A stretch of 64,000 nucleotides of DNA from JAJKIP01 sp037200685 (GCA_037200685.1 JBBCIG010000018.1:1-64000), one strand, 5' to 3'; counted from the first letter of the stretch, positions 36,071-44,841 are shown. The notes: generated by a model not told the origin, from the letters alone. Numbers and translations are program-made.

Positions 36071-37333
36071 TCAATTGATGATCGCTTCGTCTTTGTTAAT
36101 TATTCCCAGCACTTTTCCCGTTAATTCTTTCCCGATGAAAGGTGAATTTTTTGACTTTGATGAAATATCTTTTTCTGTAACCGTCCACTTCTTCGCGGGG
36201 TCAAATAAAGTGAGCGACGCTAAATTACCTTCTTTGATAACCGGCTGTTCCAATCCGAAAATTTTTCTTGGATTGATAGATAATAACATGATCCATACAT
36301 CCTGGCTTGTTTCGGGCATACAAGTGTTCAGCACGGCATAGCATGTCTCCAGCCCGATCATTCCAAATTTTGCATATTCAAATTCCAGCACCTTGCTGTC
36401 ATACTCGTGGGGAAGATGATGCGAAGCAATGCAATCTATCGTTCCATCTGTAACCGCTTTTCTCAACGCATCCCTGTGTTCTTTGGTGCGGATAGGCGGG
36501 TTCACTTTCAGGTTGCTGTTATAATCAGTAAGGTCTTCATCACAGAAATAAAGATGGTAAGGAGTGACAGAACAACTGATAGCCGCACCACTTTCTTTAC
36601 CTCTTTTAATATACTCCAAAGATTTTTTCGAACTCACCCCGGTGATGTGCAGTTTTGATTCCGCATACCTTGCCAGTTTTATATCCCTCGCCACGATTAA
36701 TTCTTCAGCCATAACAGGTTTGCCCGGCAACCCCATCTGCGTGGAAACAATTCCTTCATTCATTAAACCATGCGGGTTGATGCTTTTATCATCCGGTAAT
36801 TGTATCAATGTCCCATCAAATGCTTTTACATATTGCAATGCTTTTACCAGCAGCCCTGCTGATTGAACGCTGTTGATGCCATCACTGAATGCGATAGCGC
36901 CGCTGGCTTTCATATCATACATTTCCGCCAGTTCTTTTCCTTCTGTATTTTTTGTGATAGCGCCAACCGGGTGAACCGTAACCGGCAAGGATTTGCTTTT
37001 TTGAATAATGTATTCCACATTGGCTTTGCTATGAATGGCCGGGTTTGTATTGGGTATCACCATTACATCGGTGTAGCCGCCCGCCGCCGCGGCTTTTGCG
37101 CCGGTTTCTAATGTTTCTTTAAACTCATAACCAGGGTCAGCGAAGTTGGCGAATGTATCCATCCACCCCGGTGACACACATAAGCCGTCAATGCTTATTT
37201 CTTTGTCCGCTTTGTCATCAATTTTACCGGCGATTCGCCTGATAACACCGCCATCAATAAAAATATCTGCTGTTTGATTGTTGGAAGGAGAGAGAGGATC
37301 AACTATCCTGGCTTTCTTAATGAGTATTTTCAT
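36071..37333 (-). CDS. Dihydroorotase-like protein, probably lacking metal-site histidines
   Basis: 420 residues, amidohydrolase (TIM-barrel) fold with an N-terminal beta-sandwich strand set (ILIKKARIVDP). Active dihydroorotases carry a DxHxH pair after strand 1 (form DMHVHLREPG); here the same place reads DTFANFADPG, so both histidines are gone. SHHLPHEYD near residue 308 replaces the usual TDHAPH. The remaining fold segments (VIPNTNPAIHSK, HITGVSSK) are intact. It is therefore likely a non-catalytic pyrC paralogue, as known for PyrX-type subunits that support aspartate transcarbamoylase. It heads the DUF4199-glycosyltransferase operon. A catalytic copy should exist elsewhere. Confidence 0.78.
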   Translation of the reverse strand: MKILIKKARIVDPLSPSNNQTADIFIDGGVIRRIAGKIDDKADKEISIDGLCVSPGWMDTFANFADPGYEFKETLETGAKAAAAGGYTDVMVIPNTNPAIHSKANVEYIIQKSKSLPVTVHPVGAITKNTEGKELAEMYDMKASGAIAFSDGINSVQSAGLLVKALQYVKAFDGTLIQLPDDKSINPHGLMNEGIVSTQMGLPGKPVMAEELIVARDIKLARYAESKLHITGVSSKKSLEYIKRGKESGAAISCSVTPYHLYFCDEDLTDYNSNLKVNPPIRTKEHRDALRKAVTDGTIDCIASHHLPHEYDSKVLEFEYAKFGMIGLETCYAVLNTCMPETSQDVWIMLLSINPRKIFGLEQPVIKEGNLASLTLFDPAKKWTVTEKDISSKSKNSPFIGKELTGKVLGIINKDEAIIN

Positions 37334-37385
37334 TAAGGGGCGAAGATAAAGGTTGTTTTCGGTTCTGAAAAATGGTAAAATAGCC

Positions 37386-37393
37386 TACTTTTG
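37386..37393 (+). promoter_or_regulatory. -7 promoter element of tRNA-Pro
   Basis: TACTTTTG fits TAnnTTTG and lies 20 bp before the tRNA 5' end. It is in the gap shared with the divergent dihydroorotase-like gene. Confidence 0.5.
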
Positions 37394-37413
37394 CTGCCCC
37401 TCTTTTTAAGTTT

Positions 37414-37487
37414 CGGGACGTAGCGCAGCCCGGTAGCGCACTAGCATGGGGTGCTAGGGGTCGCAAGTTCGAATCTTGTCGTCCCGA
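37414..37487 (+). tRNA. tRNA-Pro (anticodon GGG)
   Basis: A full cloverleaf: acceptor 37414-37420 with 37480-37486, D arm 37423-37439, anticodon stem CTAGC/GCTAG with loop ATGGGGT (anticodon GGG at 37448-37450), variable bases, T arm GCAAG/CTTGT around TTCGAAT, discriminator A37487. It reads CCC and CCU codons. CCA is not encoded. A terminator follows at 37499. Confidence 0.95.
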
Positions 37488-37498
37488 CATTATCTAAA

Positions 37499-37526
37499 AG
37501 CAGTTCTGTAAAGAGCTGCTTTTTTA
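37499..37526 (+). terminator. Terminator of tRNA-Pro
   Basis: AGCAGTTC (37499-37506) pairs with GAGCTGCT (37513-37520), followed by six T. Confidence 0.8.
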
Positions 37527-37551
37527 ATTATCAAGAAAATGAAATTACTTA

Positions 37552-37614
37552 TGGTAGCGCATCCCGCTTGAGGCGGGAGGGTCGTCCCGATTGCCATCGG
37601 GATCGTCCCGACAT
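37552..37614 (+). pseudogene. Decayed tandem copy of the tRNA-Pro gene with hairpins in place of two arms
   Basis: The segment keeps GGTAGCGCA (37553-37561) from the D arm, GGGTCG (37579-37584) from the variable region, and the exact 12-base 3' end TCGTCCCGACAT (37603-37614) of the tRNA at 37414. In place of the anticodon arm there is TCCCGCTTGAGGCGGGA, and in place of the T arm TCCCGATTGCCATCGGGA. No acceptor 5' half is left, so it cannot be a working tRNA. A second terminator-like hairpin follows (37616-37641). Confidence 0.65.
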
Positions 37615-37615
37615 G

Positions 37616-37647
37616 AATGCAGATCAGTAATGGTCTGCATTTTTTTA
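37616..37647 (+). terminator. Second terminator-like hairpin
   Basis: AATGCAGA (37616-37623) pairs with TCTGCATT (37634-37641), followed by seven T. It lies after the decayed tRNA copy and parallels the terminator after the intact tRNA. Confidence 0.7.
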
Positions 37648-37650
37648 TGT

Positions 37651-37725
37651 ACCCAGCTTCAGCCTTTCATGGCATCGTCACTTGCGTCGCACTCTTCAGG
37701 GTTCTGTTCGCTGCTCAACAAAAGG
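37651..37725 (+). repeat. Composite intergenic repeat, copy H1 (short form)
   Basis: CATGGCATCGTCACTTGCGT, then CGCACTCTTCAGGGTTCTGT and TCGCTGCTCAACA. This copy has a CTCTTCAG junction close to the one occupied by the IS110 element at 57.7 kb. Confidence 0.7.
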
Positions 37726-37726
37726 C

Positions 37727-37815
37727 TTCACGCAAAGACGCAAAGTTACCGCAGCGACGCAAAGAGTGACTTAACGTTGCGGGCTTTGCCCCTTTGCGTC
37801 CTTTGCGAGAAATAA
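37727..37815. repeat. CGCAAAG...CTTTGCG inverted repeat
   Basis: CTTCACGCAAAGACGCAAAG at the left and CCCTTTGCGTCCTTTGCGAG at the right form an inverted repeat around about 50 bases that include a further GCGACGCAAAG copy. It belongs with the CACAAAG elements at 44781 and 47350. Confidence 0.7.
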
Positions 37816-37845
37816 TACTTCAAACGCATACACTTCCCTATTGCC

Positions 37846-37995
37846 GAATAGAATTACTACAGTTGAAGAGTGCGACCATTCGACTTCGCTCATGGTAATC
37901 CCGATAACTATCGGGAGCGACGCTATTGCTCAATAATGAACCGAACGATGAACGGAGCGTCGCAAGGGACGATGCTAGTAGTACTGGAGCCGGGC
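37846..37995 (-). repeat. Composite intergenic repeat, copy H2 with nested hairpin
   Basis: Minus-orientation long copy. A TCCCGATAACTATCGGGA hairpin (37899-37916) has replaced bases in the otherwise conserved GCGTCGCAGTTTACCATG block, which shows that the hairpin is younger than the repeat. No coding region is seen from 37488 to 38257 apart from these elements. Confidence 0.8.
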
Positions 37996-38257
37996 TTAAA
38001 ATTCATTGAAGAAAAATCTACGCAGTAAAAAATCTAAGTAAAATGCGACTTTAATTTTCTGGGTGCCAGTTTAATTATGCAGCATATAGCAAGTTCTTTT
38101 TTAATAGCACTCCTAATGTCTTCTTAAAAAGTATGAGTGCCCTTACCCTTGAATAAGATGGCATCATTTTTTCACTAACTATAAGCTTCTCTTACTGCTT
38201 TCGCTTATGAGGAAATAGTGTAATATTTTCTTAATCAAAAAATCAAAGGAGTTTATT

Positions 38258-39016
38258 ATGGAAAAGAAATTTTCTGCTGTGCGTATCAGTTTGTTTTCAG
38301 CGGTAGCTGTTGCATTGTTAGTAGTGACATCCTGTAAGAAATCGGATAATGATAACAGTGATATACCCGTTGCAGGTTTAGTAGCATTGAACCTGGCACC
38401 GGATATTTCCGCAGGTATCACACTTTCAGGTACTAACATTACAGCTATTCCGCTTGGGTATACCAATTATACGGGTGGTTACTTCCGCATTTACCCGGGT
38501 AGCAGGGAGGTGCAAACATTCAATGCTAATTCCGGGAGTTCTGTAGCCTCTGCTACTTACAATTTCGAACAGGATAAATATTATTCTTTGTTTGTAGTAG
38601 GTGCTAATAACAATTATCGTAATGTTATCACCAACGATAACTTCGATAGTTTATCAGGCTCTTCTAACCAGGCGTATATCAGGTATATCAATGCTATTCC
38701 TGATTCTTCGCATCCTGCTGTTACTGTAACGGTCAATGGTAGCAATGTGGCGAATGCTAATGCCGCTTTTGCTTCTGTATCAGAATTTACCGCAGTTACA
38801 CCGGGGAATGTTACAATCAGTGTTACAAACGGCGGCAACATTAATTCCAGCCGGACGATAACTACGGAGCAAAGAAAAGTATATACTGTTCTGTTGCTGG
38901 GTAATCCCGCTTCCACAGCAAGCGCTGATAGTGTTCATGTCCGTTATATTACGAACGGTACACTGGATGAAACGGATGCCGGAAGATCGTCTGCCAGTTC
39001 GGTGCGCAGCAATTAA
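38258..39016 (+). CDS. DUF4397 lipoprotein
   Basis: 252 residues. The signal peptide ends in LLVVTSC (lipobox, Cys about 26). The mature protein has two similar beta-sandwich halves of the DUF4397 type, with VRYINAIPDSSHPAVTVTV-like units (here YIRYINAIPDSSHPAVTV near 150) and a C-terminal YTVLLLGNPAS segment. The C-terminal tail is Ser/Arg-rich. A strong AAAGGAG ribosome site lies 6 bp before the ATG, which is rare in Bacteroidota. Probably a surface or outer-membrane lipoprotein of unknown function. A terminator follows. Confidence 0.85.
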   Translation: MEKKFSAVRISLFSAVAVALLVVTSCKKSDNDNSDIPVAGLVALNLAPDISAGITLSGTNITAIPLGYTNYTGGYFRIYPGSREVQTFNANSGSSVASATYNFEQDKYYSLFVVGANNNYRNVITNDNFDSLSGSSNQAYIRYINAIPDSSHPAVTVTVNGSNVANANAAFASVSEFTAVTPGNVTISVTNGGNINSSRTITTEQRKVYTVLLLGNPASTASADSVHVRYITNGTLDETDAGRSSASSVRSN

Positions 39017-39034
39017 AATTTTATTGGGTCTAAT

Positions 39035-39068
39035 AAAAAACTGGCCTGTTTATCCGGGCCAGTTTTTT
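39035..39068. terminator. Bidirectional terminator
   Basis: AAAAAACTGGCC (39035-39046) pairs with GGCCAGTTTTTT (39057-39068), between the convergent DUF4397 and AsmA-like genes. Confidence 0.85.
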
Positions 39069-39099
39069 ATTTGTGTGTGTCAAATATTGTTTAATACAA

Positions 39100-42000
39100 C
39101 TATCCTTTTTTCAAAGAATCTTTTACAGGCTTCTTGAAAATATTTTTAATCGTATTCTTGATAGTCTTTTCGGTATTCTTTTTAGTGCTGTCAATGCTAC
39201 CTGTTCTTGCTGTATCCTTCCCGAATATTTTGTCTTTTATCTCGTTTTTAATTTCGTTTGTCACTTCTTTTTTAATGCTGTTCAGCGTATCCCTCACGGT
39301 TTGTTTAGCGCTGTCAATTTTTTGCTGCGCAAAATCAACAGCTTGTTGCTTGAGATCATCGATCGCATCGCCTGCTACTGCTTTCAGGTCTGTTTGGATA
39401 GAAGGGTTGGTAATACTTCCTCCTAATTTAATATTAAGGTCAACAACGTCTCCGAGCTTAACAGGAATGCCTTTACTATTGGCTTGCGAAGCAAGGCTAT
39501 TGAGTAGATTGTTCCCTTGTGTACCTAAATATTTCCGCGGCACTTTCATCTGCACGATATAATCTATTGTTTGGTCAATACCATGCATGCCACCGATCTG
39601 CATTTCTATATCTTTCACTTTTATAGTAAATGGTTTTACCAGCACTTTACCATTCGCAAATTCAAACGTGTTCTTTATATCTTTCAGCGTAACTGATTTC
39701 AATTCGTTTATCTGTAATGTGCTGGCAATTTTTTCCAGCGGTGCAAATTTCTTAAGCACGCCTTCCAATAATAATAGATTTCCTTTTCCCGTCAGGCTGC
39801 TGAGGTCAGGCATCATACTGCCATCCAGGTTGCCGGTCATTGTCAGCTGCGAACTCAATTTACCGTCGAGGAATTTTCCCAGCGGCATTAATTTTTCAAT
39901 GGTGTTATAAGAAAGGAAGGCTTTCTGCACATCCACATCTTTTATATCATAGATGACGGAAATGTCCGGTCGTTGTTTATTTATTTTAGTGGAATAGAAT
40001 CCATTAAAAGCCATCGTGCCTTCCAGCGCTTCCGCTTTTACATTTTTCAATGTCACCATTTGATCTGCAAGGGACAGCGTGCCATTAATATTTTTATAAT
40101 CCACTTTATCATATTTCACATTGCCGGCTTTGGCATTTAAAATAATATCAAGATTGGAAGGGACTAAAAAAGGTTCGGACGAGGAGCTTACTGTTGTTGT
40201 GGTTGAAGTAGCCGTGGCTTCAGTTCCCATCCAGTCGTTCAGGTTCATTTTATCAACCGATACATTCAGTGTTCCTCTCAGCGGTTCGTTCTTGATCGCA
40301 TAGCCGATCATATTATCCAAACTTCCGTTACCATTGAAATTTGATTGCAAATAATTTCCTGAAAAATTATTGATGGTTATATTCTTTGGGTTGAAGGTGG
40401 CTGCTACAGCAGGAACACTGATGCCGGAAGAATAATCTTTTGAAACATATTTTAAATTCGTCACATCAGCGTTACCTGAAAAAGCAATTTTATCATATTC
40501 CCCTTTGTCAATCGCTGTTTTATTTCCATTGAAAGCAATATCGGCATTCAGCATACCTGCTATGCTTGTACCAGGTTCAAGCTCCACAAATTGTTTTATA
40601 TTGTCTAATGTAAATCTTCCTTTTGCTGTACCTGCAAAATCAACAGAAGACATGGGTTTACGCAGTTGCAATGTGAAATCAACCGGGTCTTTACCTACTT
40701 CAATATGTCCCGAGGAAATATCTACTGAAGTATTATCTGCAATACCGCCACGGTTTTCCAACTGCACCCGCATACTTCCGTTCTGTATAGGCTGGGGAAA
40801 TGCAGGTGAAGAATAAAGCAGGTTTTTAATATCTAAAAATCCACCAGCATTAAAATTGCCCTGCTGGGTTTGCAGCGCTGTCATATTTCCTATTGCAAAT
40901 ATATCGGCCCATACCAGGCCTGCCAGTTTAGTTCCATCCTCCAGTTTCACAAATTTGGAAAGGTTGGCAAGATCAAGCTTTCCTTTTGCGACTGCATCAA
41001 TATATTGTACTGTTTCCGGGTTTTTAAATAAAAGCCTGAGATCAAAGGGTTCATTATCCATTTCCACATGCCCTTTCGAAATATCAACAACCGCATTATC
41101 TGGTTTGCCATCCGGATTATTTACATGCATGGCCAGTTGTATATTTTTTATTGGCTTTGGCAGGTCAGGATATTGAAAAAAACCATCTGTCACTTCCAGT
41201 TTCACATCATAGGCCGGCATTTGTTCCGGGCCGTATGTTCCTTTTACAATACCATTGAATGCAGCTTTGCCGCTTGTTTTTATTTTATCGAAGTCCTGCT
41301 TGTAAATACCGGGAACCAGCGAAAGAATATCTTTAAACTCATTGGAAGGCGTATTGAATTTAATATCCATGTTATAGGTGCTGTCATTCACCAACTGTAA
41401 AAATCCTTCTGTATTCAGCTTAAGATTATTGAGTGAAATATCATCCGTTTTAAAACTGTATTTGCTTAAGTTATTATCAATCTGAATATCCGCGTCAATT
41501 ATTGTTTTGGTATTGATGAGATAAGGAATAGTCGCATAAGTAAAGTCAGCGGATTCCGCTTTTGTTTTTGTAGAAAGTGTAAATACATCAGATGTAAAGT
41601 CGCCGCTTCCTTCGTGGTCAAGCCCGGTTATTTCTGCGCTCATGTCGCTGGTCTCGTCTTTATAATATATATAGCCGTCGTTAATCTCGTATTTCTCTAA
41701 ACTCATTTTAAATTCGGAAGGAGAGGGGACAGCCACCACTGTAGTATCTTCATCTTCTTTTGCAATGTCCCAATTGGCTTTGCCTTCTTTGTTCACCAAT
41801 GCATGTATACGTGGCGATTGAAGATATACAGCATACACTTTTATATCTTTTCCTTTGATAGCGCTGATCAGGTTTACGGATGCGTCAAATGTTTTTGCAG
41901 ATAATAATGTATCTGCAGCGAATTCATTCGTGCCAATTACGGAAAGAGAATCGAGTGAAATTGATACTTTGGGAAAATGACGGAACAAAGAAAGGCTCAC

Positions 42001-42162
42001 ATCTTTAAAATCAACTTTTGCCGCCAGGCTTTTATTGATCTCTTTTTTGACCAACGCCGTGATTTGTTTCTTGAAAAGAATGGGGATTAAGAAGGCTAAG
42101 ATGATAAGGATTAGCAGGGTGATGCCGGTTATCTTGAGTGTTTTTCTAAGGATTTTCCTCAT
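39100..42162 (-). CDS. AsmA/TamB-like envelope protein
   Basis: About 1020 residues from ATG 42162 (MRKILRKTLK), placed right before the single membrane helix (TLLILIILAFLIPILF); an ATG at 42195 would add 11 residues. The remainder is a long repetitive beta-structure lying in the periplasm, with AsmA-like segments such as FKDVSLSLFRHFPKVSISLD (about 50-69) and repeated units of the form AKGKLDLANLSKF and AKGRFTLDNIKQF. The C-terminal 100 residues are helical and Lys-rich. AsmA-like proteins form lipid-transfer bridges or affect outer-membrane assembly. Specific role not known. Confidence 0.87.
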   Translation of the reverse strand: MRKILRKTLKITGITLLILIILAFLIPILFKKQITALVKKEINKSLAAKVDFKDVSLSLFRHFPKVSISLDSLSVIGTNEFAADTLLSAKTFDASVNLISAIKGKDIKVYAVYLQSPRIHALVNKEGKANWDIAKEDEDTTVVAVPSPSEFKMSLEKYEINDGYIYYKDETSDMSAEITGLDHEGSGDFTSDVFTLSTKTKAESADFTYATIPYLINTKTIIDADIQIDNNLSKYSFKTDDISLNNLKLNTEGFLQLVNDSTYNMDIKFNTPSNEFKDILSLVPGIYKQDFDKIKTSGKAAFNGIVKGTYGPEQMPAYDVKLEVTDGFFQYPDLPKPIKNIQLAMHVNNPDGKPDNAVVDISKGHVEMDNEPFDLRLLFKNPETVQYIDAVAKGKLDLANLSKFVKLEDGTKLAGLVWADIFAIGNMTALQTQQGNFNAGGFLDIKNLLYSSPAFPQPIQNGSMRVQLENRGGIADNTSVDISSGHIEVGKDPVDFTLQLRKPMSSVDFAGTAKGRFTLDNIKQFVELEPGTSIAGMLNADIAFNGNKTAIDKGEYDKIAFSGNADVTNLKYVSKDYSSGISVPAVAATFNPKNITINNFSGNYLQSNFNGNGSLDNMIGYAIKNEPLRGTLNVSVDKMNLNDWMGTEATATSTTTTVSSSSEPFLVPSNLDIILNAKAGNVKYDKVDYKNINGTLSLADQMVTLKNVKAEALEGTMAFNGFYSTKINKQRPDISVIYDIKDVDVQKAFLSYNTIEKLMPLGKFLDGKLSSQLTMTGNLDGSMMPDLSSLTGKGNLLLLEGVLKKFAPLEKIASTLQINELKSVTLKDIKNTFEFANGKVLVKPFTIKVKDIEMQIGGMHGIDQTIDYIVQMKVPRKYLGTQGNNLLNSLASQANSKGIPVKLGDVVDLNIKLGGSITNPSIQTDLKAVAGDAIDDLKQQAVDFAQQKIDSAKQTVRDTLNSIKKEVTNEIKNEIKDKIFGKDTARTGSIDSTKKNTEKTIKNTIKNIFKKPVKDSLKKG

Positions 42163-42258
42163 AATGGTTGTTTTTGATAGGTTTCGGACAGGCAAAATTG
42201 CAAATATAAAGCCAGAAAAGAAAACTTATTTGGCAGCTAATTAATTATCGCGGAAAAA

Positions 42259-42558
42259 CTAGTATTCTCTGGGTTCCCTGCTAGTATGCCTTATTCTTAA
42301 AACAAGTATGCTATTGTCAGTAAAACGATAAGCTATCCTGTAGCGATGTTTTTCAAAAGCCCGGTAACTGCCGTCATTATTTTTTTTGTATTTATCCGGC
42401 GGGAAAAATTCGGCGTTCTTCGCAGCTTTCACTAATTGCTTTGTTATAACTGTAAATACTTTTTCCGCATTTTTAACTGAATCAGAAGCAATGTATTTAA
42501 TCGCAGCTTCAAATTGTTTAATCGAAGACTTTGACCACTGAATTGATCTATTTCCCAT
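42259..42558 (-). CDS. ParE/RelE-type toxin
   Basis: 99 residues, compact alpha/beta fold of the ParE/RelE superfamily. IQWSKSSIKQFEAAIKYIAS is the N-terminal helix pair; the strands RYRIAYRFTDNSILVLRIRH end with the conserved RHTSREP tail. Such toxins cleave mRNA on ribosomes (RelE) or poison gyrase (ParE); which applies cannot be told. It overlaps the upstream antitoxin-like gene by 11 bp, a typical TA arrangement. Confidence 0.85.
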   Translation of the reverse strand: MGNRSIQWSKSSIKQFEAAIKYIASDSVKNAEKVFTVITKQLVKAAKNAEFFPPDKYKKNNDGSYRAFEKHRYRIAYRFTDNSILVLRIRHTSREPREY

Positions 42559-42931
42559 GTATCCATTTCTTTGATACGGCTATTATTTCTTCATGGTTTA
42601 AAAATTCACCTTTTTCAAATTCTGCTTCTGCTTCGTCAAGCTCTTTATTGTATTGTTCTATGCTGATACGCTGACCAGGGATTTCAATACCGAATGATTC
42701 GATAAGATTGATTATTGCTTCTTTTTGTTCGGGAGTTAGCTTTTTCAAAATTCCCGATGACAGGTTTTTATCTCCTGAGTTATAAATGGCCTCCGCTTCG
42801 TTTAGCTCCTGCCCTTTTATTTCAGTTGATTGAATCAAAGACTTAATGACAGCTAAAAGAGATTCTTTTTGCAGAGGAGATAGCAATATCCAGTACTGGC
42901 TAAGTTCAATATCTAAAGATGAAACTGCCAT
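42548..42931 (-). CDS. Antitoxin of the ParE/RelE pair
   Basis: 127 residues, all-helical and acidic. Two similar segments are visible: LSPLQKESLLAVIKSLIQS (about 18-36) and LTPEQKEAIINLIESFG (about 64-80), each followed by an acidic stretch, suggesting an internal duplication. The last 40 residues (ISIEQYNKELDEAEAEFEKG, then HEEIIAVSKKWI) look like the toxin-binding tail common in Bacteroidota addiction modules. It is translated first and probably represses the operon. No DNA-binding fold is obvious. The role is supported mainly by its position and the overlap with the toxin. Confidence 0.78.
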   Translation of the reverse strand: MAVSSLDIELSQYWILLSPLQKESLLAVIKSLIQSTEIKGQELNEAEAIYNSGDKNLSSGILKKLTPEQKEAIINLIESFGIEIPGQRISIEQYNKELDEAEAEFEKGEFLNHEEIIAVSKKWIHGK

Positions 42932-43015
42932 AAAAAACTTTTTACAAATTTAATCTTTTCTAATAGAACGAATTCGAATACAGGCAGAAGTAAGAAAGAT
43001 TAACTTTATCGCCTT

Positions 43016-43789
43016 ATGGTAGTTGTCTTACAAATTTTTATCGTCCTCCTGTTGGTGGTTGGTATTATCCTCATCGCATTCAGGGTAAGAAAGGATAAAG
43101 TAATCAATCCGTTACCGGAGAATTACCAGGAATTGCTGAATCATTATGTAAAGTTTTACCGGGAGCTTGATGAAAAAGGAAAAGAAAGCTTTGAAAAAAG
43201 AGCAGGACAGTTTTTATCCGCTGTTCAAATAACAGGTGTGAACGCCGAGGTGGAAGATCTCGACCGGCTTTTAATTGCGGCCGGTGCTATTATTCCAGTA
43301 TATGCGATTTCAGACTGGCAATACATCAACCTGCATGAAGTTTTAGTATATCCCGGCACATTTAATGAAAATTTTGACCAGGCGGGAACGAACCGCCCCA
43401 TTACCGGTATGGTAGGCAGCGGTTCAATGCAGCATGTAATGATTATCACTAAATGGGAGTTGCGTCAGGGATTTATTAATAACAACGATGCCCGCAATAC
43501 CGCTATTCACGAGTTTGTGCATTTGATAGATAAAATGGACGGAACGATGGATGGTGTACCTGAAATAATTTTAGAAAGAAAGTATACGGAGCAATGGAAG
43601 CACTTAATGAATGTAACAATCCAGCAAATGAAAAACCACGGATCAGACATTGATATGTACGGCGCTACCAGCCCTATAGAATTTTTTGCTGTGATTTCAG
43701 AATATTTTTTCGAGCGGCCTAAAGCGTTAAAAGGGCATCACCCTGAATTGCATGAGATGCTGGTGAGGATTTATAAAACAGGAAATTGA
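43016..43789 (+). CDS. MtfA-type zinc peptidase
   Basis: 257 residues. One N-terminal membrane helix (3-22) is unusual for E. coli MtfA, which is soluble. The HExxH motif is HEFVH (165-169), with the third ligand likely in SPIEFFAVISEYFFE (about 222-236). PEIILERKYTEQW matches the family. MtfA proteins bind the Mlc repressor in enterobacteria and have low aminopeptidase activity; that partner is absent here as far as can be seen. Divergent from the antitoxin gene, 84 bp away. Confidence 0.87.
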   Translation: MVVVLQIFIVLLLVVGIILIAFRVRKDKVINPLPENYQELLNHYVKFYRELDEKGKESFEKRAGQFLSAVQITGVNAEVEDLDRLLIAAGAIIPVYAISDWQYINLHEVLVYPGTFNENFDQAGTNRPITGMVGSGSMQHVMIITKWELRQGFINNNDARNTAIHEFVHLIDKMDGTMDGVPEIILERKYTEQWKHLMNVTIQQMKNHGSDIDMYGATSPIEFFAVISEYFFERPKALKGHHPELHEMLVRIYKTGN

Positions 43790-43833
43790 TTTTAGCAGTA
43801 TTATTCTTTTTAATTCACATACTACAAGGTCCA

Positions 43834-44751
43834 TCATGAAAGTGGTTCTGGTTTCGGTGCGCCGCCTGCAGGTCTAGACTTATCATCCGGCAACGGAATA
43901 AATTCTTTATTATCCGTCGGTGGTAATATGATGCGGCCTTGCTTCCAATCTTCCTTTGCTTGTTCGATGCGTTCCTTGCGGGAAGAAACAAAATTCCACC
44001 AGATAAACCGGTCACCCAATGGTTCACCACCTAACAACATTAGTGTAGTATTTTCTTTTGCAAGAATAATGGGATCTGCTCCTTTCGTAAACACCAGCAT
44101 TTGCCCTTCATTATAACTATTTCCTGCAACTTCCACACTGCCTTTTGCAATATAAAAGCCACGTTCAGAATGTTCTTTCGGCAAACCAAACCTGGCGCCT
44201 CGTTGCAATACAACATGCAAATAAAATAATGGTGAGTTTGTTTTCACATCATTATTCAATCCATATGCATTGCCCGCGATCAACCGCATCCATACATCTT
44301 TATCCGTAAATATGGGAAGCTGTTCAGGCGTATAATTATTAAATGACGGCATAGCTTCTTCATCTTTTTCAGGAAGCGCCACCCATGTCTGTATCATTTC
44401 CAATTCTCCACCTGCGAGTGCGGAAGGATCTTCAAATCTTTCAGAATGCGCAATGCCTTTGCCCGCCGTCATCCAGTTCACTTCACCCGGGCGAATGATT
44501 TGCTCCACACCCAAACTATCGCGGTGCGTTACTTGCCCACCGAAAAGATAACTTACTGTTGAAAGGCCAATATGCGGGTGCGGCAGCACATCCAGTTGTG
44601 AAGGTTGCGAAGGCACATCCACCACCGGGCCTGCATGGTCCATAAAAATAAACGGCCCCAGCATCCTGCGCAACCGGAAAGGAAGTATACGTTTCACCTT
44701 CATCGATTGGCTGATCGCAGCATTGCGGGCTTCAATTACAATATCGATCAT
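43834..44751 (-). CDS. Pirin family protein
   Basis: 305 residues, bicupin. The N-terminal cupin has the metal-site HPHIGLSTVSYLF (about residue 58), TAGKGIAHSERF (about 95) and the typical MDHAGPV. The C-terminal cupin begins about residue 170 (PLFYLHVVLQRGARFGLP). Pirins bind Fe and have been linked to quercetin dioxygenation, redox sensing and transcription; no specific role here. The C-terminus is rich in Pro/Lys. Confidence 0.9.
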   Translation of the reverse strand: MIDIVIEARNAAISQSMKVKRILPFRLRRMLGPFIFMDHAGPVVDVPSQPSQLDVLPHPHIGLSTVSYLFGGQVTHRDSLGVEQIIRPGEVNWMTAGKGIAHSERFEDPSALAGGELEMIQTWVALPEKDEEAMPSFNNYTPEQLPIFTDKDVWMRLIAGNAYGLNNDVKTNSPLFYLHVVLQRGARFGLPKEHSERGFYIAKGSVEVAGNSYNEGQMLVFTKGADPIILAKENTTLMLLGGEPLGDRFIWWNFVSSRKERIEQAKEDWKQGRIILPPTDNKEFIPLPDDKSRPAGGAPKPEPLS

Positions 44752-44780
44752 TTATATATTAATTATAGTGAAGTGGATCC

Positions 44781-44841
44781 CACGAAGCCACAAAGAACAC
44801 AAAGTTTGTTTATTGCTATCTAATCTCTTTGTGGCTTCGTG
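44781..44841. repeat. CACGAAGCCACAAAG inverted repeat
   Basis: CACGAAGCCACAAAG (44781-44795) and CTTTGTGGCTTCGTG (44827-44841) are a perfect 15-bp inverted repeat about 31 bases apart, with a further AACACAAAG inside the left side. It is a member of the CACAAAG family seen at 37727 and 47350. Confidence 0.8.

Noticed and set aside
37603..37614. Phage or island attachment site at the tRNA-Pro 3' end
   Set aside because: The repeated 12 bases lie only 113 bp away, with no integrase and with other tRNA parts between, so a decayed tandem tRNA explains it better.
37727..37815. CRISPR-like array of CGCAAAG units
   Set aside because: Units are 7-8 bases, arranged as an inverted repeat without regular spacers or cas genes.
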